Shown here: piece after piece, positions 56,701-64,000 of the stretch | Position numbering within the stretch: position 1 is the stretch's first letter | Layout: every line of letters starts with the position of its first letter | From: Dipteris shenzhenensis | Lineage: Eukaryota; Polypodiophyta; Polypodiopsida; Gleicheniales | Length of the DNA: 64,000 bases | NCBI GenBank assembly: GCA_047967505.1 | Contig: CM106539.1 | Reading direction: 5' to 3' (one strand) | Position numbers and translations under genes: made by a program | The notes under the pieces: generated by a model | Databases searched by the model: none | Seen by the model: only the letters and a program-made list of their open reading frames with translations | Told to the model about the DNA's origin: nothing

Positions 56701-57757
56701 CTTGTAGCAATGGACCGGATAAGAGAGAGAGACATGCTGCCCACATGGGGGTGACAATAGAGTGTCTTATGTCATTGGGTCTCCTGCTTTCACCTCATAG
56801 ATTTCTATCCCACAATTTACCCCATTATGCCACATGAGCCAGTCACTCTTATCGATCCTTTCACTTGGATTTGCACCAACCCATCGAGATCACCCCCAAA
56901 AAACCCCCCTCCATGTATTACCACTATGACATGTCCCCTAAGTACCTTTAGTTCTTTGACTATATCTATGATAGCTACACTTTCACCCCGTTTGTGAGCT
57001 GTGTACATCCAATGTGAGGTAAGTTCCAGTGATGGAACGTCTCACATCTGTTCAAGCCTCCAGATCACCTCCAAGGATTGACAAGTGCACAGGTGTGCAG
57101 GATTGCACAAGGAGAGACTTTGATACCACCTATGAAGTTTGAGAAATTGGGGAGAGAACCCACAACATTGGAGAAATCTTGAGAAGAAGAAATGAATTGC
57201 ACACAACTTTGAAATACCAGAAACAGTGGGCTTTGTAGGAAACCCTAAATCCTTGAATTGGATTTAGTCCTAGAGTGGCACATGGCATAGTATAACATGC
57301 ATAGTGTAAAAGAGGAGAAGCCCAACACTAATAGGTCATCTATTGTAGGCCTTCAAGTTTATGAAGTACTCTTATAAATACTTTCTCTTACTTTTATGCA
57401 TTCATGCATGGAAAATATTTCAAGTTCTCAAAATCGACTCAAGGTAGAGATGTAACTGCTCCTATGTGAGTAGTCTACACTTGTAAACTAAGTATCCGAA
57501 AAATTAACTATCACCACCTTACACCATGTCACAAAGATTAGGCTGCAGAAATCGTTATTGCTCACTAATTTCTGAAGCTCAACTCTCAGAACCTGAAGGA
57601 TTGGATTTTGCTTTTACCACAACCTTAGCTCATGATGAATACAGGCCAGTCCTCAAACAGCACTCCTGTGATCCTGCTCTAAACTGTCTTTCTACAAAAG
57701 AAGGATAATAAATAACTTCATTAACCAAAAAAAAAAGTTTTTATATTGCAGTCTTAC
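53796..57757 (-). other. SNAPC3 long intron (about 3.96 kb)
   Basis: Holds the 31-bp duplication at 54230, a possible decayed coiled-coil coding remnant on the minus strand near 55000-55270 (Glu/Lys-rich frames), and a primer-site-like sequence at 57117-57133 (minus strand GGTGGTATCAAAGTCTC), which hints at an old LTR element. No complete gene is nested inside. Confidence 0.6.
54230..54291. repeat. Perfect 31-bp tandem duplication
   Basis: CAGTTCACCTTTATATTGTC followed by AAGGTTTACGG occurs twice, back to back. Confidence 0.96.
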
Positions 57758-57982
57758 CTGGTGACAATATATATACTGCATCCCCACATGGCATTCGAGG
57801 TCCAAAAACTGAGTAGAGGCCATATCCGCCGTGAGAAAAGATGGAATCTTATTGTGCTTTCGAACTCGTTTCATACCAGCAGTTTCACACTGGTCAAGTT
57901 TCTCTTGTTTATTTGCCCATTCTAAAATTGGAATACTGTAGTCAATGGCACTTGCATCTCGCAAATCATTGTAGAACACATT
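57758..57982 (-). CDS. SRD2: SNAPC3 internal exon (75 codons)
   Basis: Bounded by TTTGGTTCAG/AATGTG and CACCAG/GTAAGA, both canonical and phase 0. It encodes NVFYNDLRDASAIDYS, a less conserved linker (KRVRKHNKIPSF), then TADMASTQFLDLECHVGMQY and IYCHQ, which joins directly to GACKHSIVIRD of the last exon. These are hallmark SNAPC3 blocks. The 225-bp length preserves frame. Confidence 0.92.
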
Positions 57983-58217
57983 CTGAACCAAAGCATAAAG
58001 GGTTACATTTTCGAACATACTCAAATTCGCTTCAGCCTTAATGTTACAACTACCAAAGGTACTGGCATGCATAACATTGCAAGGGTTTCCAACTGCATTG
58101 GTAAATTTAGAATAGTACTGAAAGTATTCCAACTAAAATCAAGAGAACAGCAGGACACTACTGGAATTCTTAATGTAAACACACATAGTTCGGAAAGAAC
58201 AAGCTACACGAGCATAC

Positions 58218-58343
58218 CTCAATGAGGAAGTATCCTGAAGGAACATATGTGTGAGCTCTCTTCATGAGTTCATCTGTAAGGCAGTAAATTTTGTCTCTCA
58301 AAGCAGTCAGCATCTGGCTTCCCAAAACGAGAAAGTCCTGCGA
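58218..58343 (-). CDS. SRD2: SNAPC3 internal exon (42 codons)
   Basis: Acceptor AACAATGCAG/TCGCAGGAC and donor ATTGAG/GTATGC, phase 0 at both ends. It encodes [20 protein letters not shown], then [10 protein letters not shown] and PSGYFLIE, the most conserved part of the family. A second possible acceptor two codons downstream would remove Ser-Gln. The intron to the next exon is only about 235 bp, unlike the other two. Confidence 0.93.
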
Positions 58344-58413
58344 CTGCATTGTTAAAACAAAGAACAACTACTTTGAGTTCAACGCTGGAGTATATAAAAG
58401 TATGAGCTGGGCA

Positions 58414-58414
58414 T

Positions 58415-58462
<48 letters not shown>
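58414..58462. repeat. (GA)n microsatellite
   Basis: About 24 GA units with one AAA interruption. Confidence 0.95.
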
Positions 58463-58464
<2 letters not shown>

Positions 58465-58523
58465 TTGCTATCCTTTAAGCCGAGTTTGCAACATTCAAAG
58501 GGGCAAAAAAGAGGGAAATATAT

Positions 58524-58640
58524 CTAGATGAATCCAGGAACATGCCCAAACTCATCCTCTAAAAACACAACGCATAGTGAAGTTTCAATCTCATGATAGT
58601 CACTCATAAGGTTGAAAACCATAAACTCCACCACGCATAG
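58524..58640. repeat. Direct repeat copy 1 in SNAPC3 intron
   Basis: Starts CTAGATGAATCCAGGAACAT and ends CACGCATAG. It shares nearly all bases with 60947-61045 apart from an 18-bp extra stretch. Confidence 0.92.
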
Positions 58641-59786
58641 TCTCCTACCCATTTGTTCATCTCCCATTCCTTTTTCCCTCTTTCTCTCTTGCTTCCACTA
58701 GTTCTATCCCCTTTTCTAAATCTGCCCCTACCCCTTTCCTACATTGGTATCATGGCCATGCTTCTAGCACCTTTGATTCCTTACCACTTAGGACACTTAG
58801 TCCCGCTAGGGCACTTTGCCCTAGGGTTTTGTTATATTGGCTCTCTTGTACTTTCACTCAGTTTTGCAGCAATTCATTACAGCCGCCCGTTTTTGTCTTC
58901 ATTCCCTCATTTCTTGAGCTTCCATTGCTTGCCCTAGCCTACAATTCTCCCTCACCCTTTCACTAGTTTTATCCCTTTTTCTTAATCTGCCCCTATCCTT
59001 TTCTACAATATCATTGAGTCATGTAATCTTCTCTTTCTCTCCGTCTCTCCAACGTGTATTTCAACAACAATCGTACCTCCATTCTAAAAGAGCCGAAAAA
59101 CATAGGACCTCCATAGACGTCTCCAAAAATAAGTCTAAAGAGGAGGGGCGACGTCAAATCTCTCCCAAACTACCCCTACTGGGAGACCAATGCATGTCTT
59201 GAATCAGTGAGATCTCCTGGCAATCCACATTGTGTATTCAAAAATCGGATACCCTCCTCCAAGGAGACACCACATCGATACATCTCTGCTCACTTGCGTA
59301 CCCCAAGGCAAGTGTTGAAGGGGCCAACCCCCATCGAACCAGAGTCGTGATGATCTACCCTCAATAAGAGAAGGGTCAGGGTCATTATCACTGCATCCAA
59401 CAACTCTAAAGTGTGGAGAAAAGCATCTCGGATAAATTCTTCAACTAGTAACCTAACAACTCTCCAACACTCTTAACTACTTTCTAAATTGTTCCCTTTC
59501 CCGATCCATAGATATGCAAATAAACTATAGGGGAACACCTATGCTAGAGAAGACGCCCAGGTAATGAACACATCTTCCTCTTCTATCTGTATAAATCCAT
59601 CTAAAGAGTCCACATGAATCGTTGGATTACTCTTGCACTATGCATTATAAGATCTTATGTGATGATCTCCCTCTCGGGTGAGGACAACTTTTCATATACA
59701 CTCTTAAGTCTAGACTGTGGATGTCGATCTTCTCCGATCTTCTCACCCATCAAGACCATTACAAACTCTCATGATTGCCTGGTAAA

Positions 59787-60390
59787 AAGGCTCTCATGAC
59801 GAGCTTACCTAGAAGGGTTCTACATTGAACATCTAGATAGATAATGTTCACTCCACCCTCATACGTAGTAAGATGGCTCTACTATTAGGACTACCATCAC
59901 AAGCTGACCAAGGATAGTTCCTAGTCAACCTCTTAAGCTGGCTAAAACAAGAGTGTTAGAAGCTCCAACAAGAAGTAATATACTAGGCAGAAGCCAAAAG
60001 TACTTGATTGACACGTATTACCCTCCAAAGCCAAATCTATAGTGGTACTCCAATCTGTAAGGGGTGCAAGCTTGCACCTAATGGGTTAAAAAATCCTTCC
60101 AAGGCTCTCATGACAAGCTTACCTAGCATGGATTTGCATTAAACACCGGATCAATAAGGTTCAGTCCACCCTCGTTTGACAGTAAGATAAAGGCATTTCA
60201 AGCTACCTTGACTCTACTGTCAAAAGTACCACCACATCCAAACCAAAGGTTCTTCCTAATCAACCTCTTGAGCTAACCACCAATGAAAAGCAGGAGAAAC
60301 TCCAACAAGGGCAATATACCAAGCAGAAGCCAAAAGTACCTTGTTGACAATCTATGCCCTCGAAGGTAGTAGTACTCCAATATAACACAT
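59787..60390. repeat. Diverged direct duplication, period about 312 bp
   Basis: Matching landmarks in both halves are AGGCTCTCATGACRAGCTTACCTAG, CCACCCTCRTWYG, CAACCTCTT, GGCAGAAGCCAAAAGTAC and TAGTRGTACTCCAAT. Confidence 0.75.
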
Positions 60391-60946
60391 TCCTCTGTTT
60401 AAAAACTATAGAACTAGAGTGAGCATTTCTGAGGGGCTGATATGCACACCTACTTGGCAGCTGAAATATCTATTTGTAGAGCCTCTCTCAAACCAAGTAA
60501 AGCCAATTTTAGTCAATACGTCCACATCAATAATCCAAAATTCTAAGGATTTGTGAACTCCAACCTCGCAGTGAAGAAATTCTTCATTGTTTTGTATTGG
60601 AAGACGAAGCCTATTAATATTAATCTGCGATCGGGGAAAAAAGTTCATAGACTCTGCTACGAAGAGAAAAAGGAAAGGTGCTAAAGTGAAAGAAAAGGGG
60701 AGGTTCACTAGACTATTACACATAGGTAGGATGCACACACAATAATTTTATGCAAGTGGAATGCCAATCCCTAGCTACAATGGATGCACTAAACTGAAAA
60801 TGCAGCAAGTTACTGCAAACACACAACCAACCTCATACATTAAACAATCCATCGATGAGTAGGTTAGAGGGATGATTTTCCTAGTAGCTTCTCACAGATA
60901 GGGCTTCAGCCATATCCTATGCAGCACACTAACACAGTGTATATAC

Positions 60947-61045
60947 CTAGATGAATCCAGGAACATTCCCAAACTCATCCTCTAAAAACACAATCTCATG
61001 ATAGTCACTCATAAGATTGAAAACCATAAACTCCATCACGCATAG
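60947..61045. repeat. Direct repeat copy 2 in SNAPC3 intron
   Basis: Same orientation as 58524-58640. It contains CTCATGATAGTCACTCATAA and AAACCATAAACTCCATCACG. Confidence 0.92.
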
Positions 61046-62199
61046 CACGGACTAGCTACTATGACATCCCCACTGACGTCATCAGCGCCGAACAGTGTGC
61101 CTAATCAAAACGCATCAAACACATGCATCAGATTGGCAGCTGTAGAGTGAGTGGCATGGTGAGTGTATACCAATGTGACACATGGCAAGGGCCACATGAC
61201 ATAGACCAGTTATTGGTGCTATGTGGCACCCATCCCCTTCATCCATGATGGATGTCTGCAAGGCCTTGCCACATCAGTGGCCCCTTAGAAATCTCTAACC
61301 CTTGTCCATGACATAACATCATAGATGTCCTAACTTAGGACCTAAGGTCTACCTACCACACTTTGTAACCTTTACTTAAACCTAACCTACCCCAAGGATA
61401 ATTTAGTGAGCTAACTCCATTTAAAGGACCAGCCTGACAGACTACCATACACCGAATTCAAGGTGTCCCATCTCTTTTGAATGGTCATAAGGCATCTGAA
61501 GCCTCTCCCTCGGATATTTCCTCCTAGCCTCGCCATTTGGAGGCACTGTTGCGCCCTTTGATAATCACAAGTGCCCGCTTTGAGGCTTGCAAAGGTGCAG
61601 CTTGATTTTGTATAACTGCCTCATCATCAACAACCTGCCCCTTGCATTGTATACCCTCAGTGATTGGTTTATTGTTTGTATTTACAGAGAAGGGCAATTT
61701 TTTAATTGCCAGTTGTATTACGTGGGCCCTTTTTTAGCCACTCGGTCCTCATCATCGAGAGCTACCCTCATGTAATCATCGTATATCCTGTTATCCTTTC
61801 ACAATGAGAGTGAGAAAGGCTTAAACAGCCAAGAGATTCTCACACTAAGAGAAGAGCTCCTGCTGCTGGGAGGTGGTTCTGAGTTCCAGGGGGACCAGTA
61901 TCATCATTCCTCCTCGACTTCAAAAAGAGGTTAGCATAGGTCTTATTTCTACTTGATATCTGGTTGAATAGTGCTTTAATTAGAAGGACCAATCATTTGC
62001 TTAGGTGTCTATACTTTTCTTTGATTGATCTGCCCTATTAAAGCATACCCTGCGCTCACATAATTTCTGTGATACACCAGTTAAGGCACAACGAATCAGA
62101 CCACTATCCCGTCCTCTTGGGAGCCTCTTTCCCCCAATTTTTTTGCCTGAATGTTCTAGAATAGCAAGCCTCACAGTTTGCTGTCAAAAAGTTCCTCAC

Positions 62200-62307
62200 C
62201 TTTTGTTTTCTCCTTTTCTGTGGCACGCGGTTGTGATATACTTCAATCCACAAGACAACCTCAAATGGTAAGACTTGCTGAACAGTCTCGATTGCCACTG
62301 TATCTAT
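62200..62307 (-). CDS. SRD2: SNAPC3 upstream exon (36 codons)
   Basis: Acceptor GGTTTGTGCAG/ATAGATAC and donor CAAAAG/GTGAGG, phase 0. It encodes TVAIETVQQVLPFEVVLWIE and VYHNRVPQKRRKQK, matching the block just before (T/S)Q(E/D)FLVLGSQ in relatives. Exons further 5' were not found before the window ends, so the gene is incomplete here; the N-terminus of this family is poorly conserved and hard to spot. Confidence 0.85.
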
Positions 62308-64000
62308 CTGCACAAACCAACCACTAGATTACAGCATGAGCGTATGCATGTCCGTGAGAGAGCGAGAACACGCAAGAAACTGATGAGAAATGTTGCCTCT
62401 ATTTGTCAAACACATAGCACAATCTACCCATGAAAACTCAAATATCACTCAACATTTTTGAGAAAACTGTACAGATGCATTACAAAATTTAAATCCTGCA
62501 AAGCTTGCAATCACGTCATGCATATCTTTCTAGCATTAATTGGCAACCCCAAGTACTCAATTGATAGACAAAAGACTGGGTCATAATAGCCATACTTGGT
62601 CTTCCTGGTTCACCCAGCCTATGTGAATGTTTTTGAGGCAATATACATTTTCCTCGAGGCAATATACATTTTCCTCGGACAGATCTCCTTGTATCACAAA
62701 GCAGGATCTGGTCGAGTGTCCAAGATAATTTTACCAATTGATGGAAGAGAAATAATTCATATTGAAAATGCTACAAAATATCTACGATCATCCACAAAAT
62801 GAAATAATTCTCAGTACCAAAGAAAGAATAGGTTCCAATGCAAGAGATGAATATCCCCCGAGCATCTAGCATCCTATTGAAATAGATAGAGCAGCATCAC
62901 ACTCCCTTCTTGATCACCTTCATATGTCAACTGCTACAACTAACTGCATCTGAAATCCTTGGACTGTGGGGCATGAGCTTTAATTCTGAGAACCACTCAT
63001 AGCCCAAGCTGCAATCACAACTGAAAGGGGACTAACCCTAGAGACTTGCTACCAAGGTCACCTCTGCATCTCCAACTCTATACATGATCTTAATTGTAAG
63101 GACTCAATAATATATCTCCAGAAAAATATTGTCCTGATAAGACCTGTGACAAAACTGAAGAGAGCATTGTATATGGTGCCTTAAATCGTTCAAATAAATG
63201 TGTAAGTTTGCTCTTGCTTGACTTCTAAAACTAAATGGAAATCTTAATAAGAAGATTGGTAGGTTTTTCCCACCGCCTTAGATGTTAAGATACTGATCCT
63301 TTAAACGCTGAACACGGGGTAGCAAAACCACTACTTTGAATTGTCGCAATCATCTCCACATAAATATCCCAACCTCTGAGGCTCGTGCACTCACACGTGT
63401 GATAATTACTTCATTAGTCCCACCACGTTGTGGCCTCTCTCATAAAATAATTTCTGATTTAATTCTATCTTGCATGCAACATGGGAAAAACTCTTGAAGT
63501 GAGTAACTGACAGCAAGTACGGCCAAAGGCTCCACCTTCCTGACACACCTTGTGAAGAATATTTTTTATGGCTCACTTATTGACTTCACAACTAACCTCA
63601 TTAGGCATTTTTGCTTTGTTTTGGACAAGCATCTAGAAGAAGGTTTGTTTGCATTAGGTGTGAGGAAAAGCAGACCTAATAGAGGAGATACAGTGGCGGA
63701 AGAGAAGGAAGGGAGAGAAAGAAAGAAAGAAAGAAATTCTATTAACATCCATGGAAGGCCAACAAGTCTATGGGACAGGAAAAAAATACACCTGCTTAGG
63801 GAGGGCACATGGCAGCTCCCAGGGAGTGCAAAGAGCATCTTAGAGTACCTACGTTCTAGCTTGGGAAAACATAATCAGCCATACATCAGTTTAAGACAGT
63901 CTTTTGGTTTTTTTTTTTTCCCCAAAAAAGAGACTTCTATTAAGTAAGAAAGAAACTCGCTAGAGCAAGCTCTGAGCGGAAATACAACATCATGAAATCA
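62308..64000. other. Region 5' of the recognised SNAPC3 exons
   Basis: Presumed intron or upstream sequence of SNAPC3. No further exon was identified. It contains a GAAAGAAAGAAAG run near 63718. Confidence 0.4.
62635..62676. repeat. Perfect 21-bp tandem duplication
   Basis: GAGGCAATATACATTTTCCT followed by C, twice. Confidence 0.95.

Larger units (their letters stand above)
58344..62199 (-). other. SNAPC3 long intron (about 3.86 kb)
   Basis: Contains a GA microsatellite, a pair of direct repeats of about 100 bp that frame 2.3 kb, and inside that a diverged duplication of about 310 bp. Frames at 58653-58937 and 60406-60738 have no family features. Confidence 0.65.

Noticed and set aside
57117-57480. 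LTR element starting at the primer-site-like sequence in the SNAPC3 intron
   Set aside because: Only the PBS-like sequence is clear; no LTR ends, partner LTR or coding region were found.
60406-60738. 110-codon minus-strand ORF near SNAPC3 as an extra exon
   Set aside because: It has no SNAPC3 similarity and lies between two exons already joined by canonical phase-0 splice sites.
1-64000. CRISPR arrays, bacterial operons, rRNA or tRNA genes
   Set aside because: None of the repeats has CRISPR-like regular spacing, the coding features are eukaryotic, and no tRNA or rRNA sequence was recognised.

Overview
The window looks like nuclear DNA of a land plant, most likely a non-seed vascular plant such as a fern. 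The basis is a PLS-class pentatricopeptide-repeat (PPR) gene, a plant-type BAP31-like membrane protein, a plant-type SNAPC3 gene with introns of about 4 kb, plant LTR retrotransposons primed by initiator tRNA-Met, and heavy microsatellite and minisatellite content. The clade is inferred from protein style; I could not search a database. Only three genes look like ordinary host genes. Most of the window is decayed mobile DNA.

Layout. 1-1238 (-): PPR gene running off the left edge. 2.8-8.1 kb: a broken Helitron. Its Rep and the first half of its PIF1 helicase lie on the minus strand; the second half of the helicase lies on the plus strand, as one inversion would produce. A repeat of about 1 kb is inserted in Rep. 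8.5-9.4 and 11.68-11.74 kb (+): coding-like sequence of unknown function, split by a gag-only LTR element (9362-11674) with perfect 5-bp target duplications (ATGTC). 12.3-15.6 kb: tandem repeats, CT-rich, C-rich and AT-rich sequence, plus an inverted relative of the repeat found in Rep. 15605-21522 (-): a Ty1/copia element with unusually short 171-bp LTRs, clear PBS and PPT, gag and pol, disabled by stops and frameshifts. 23.6-24.0 kb: an isolated LTR with a PBS. 24.1-31.7 kb (+): a badly decayed Ty3/gypsy element, followed at 31.75-32.1 kb by a second retropepsin-like domain. 33.9-35.1 kb: microsatellites.

36157-36555 (+): intact single-exon BAP31-like gene. 37-41.9 kb: mostly featureless, with two local duplications. 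41.9-42.35 kb (-): decayed transposase-like fragment. 43.2-44.8 kb: tandem array with an inverted unit at one edge. 47.76-48.28 kb: another isolated LTR with a PBS-like site on one side and a PPT-like tract on the other. 53511-62307 (-): the last four recognised exons of SNAPC3, with repeats inside the two long introns; the 5' end was not found.

The three host genes act in unrelated processes (organelle RNA metabolism, ER membrane trafficking or quality control, snRNA transcription), and nothing suggests they work together. Many stops in the retroelements replace a residue expected to be Gln or Arg, which fits C-to-T decay of methylated DNA.
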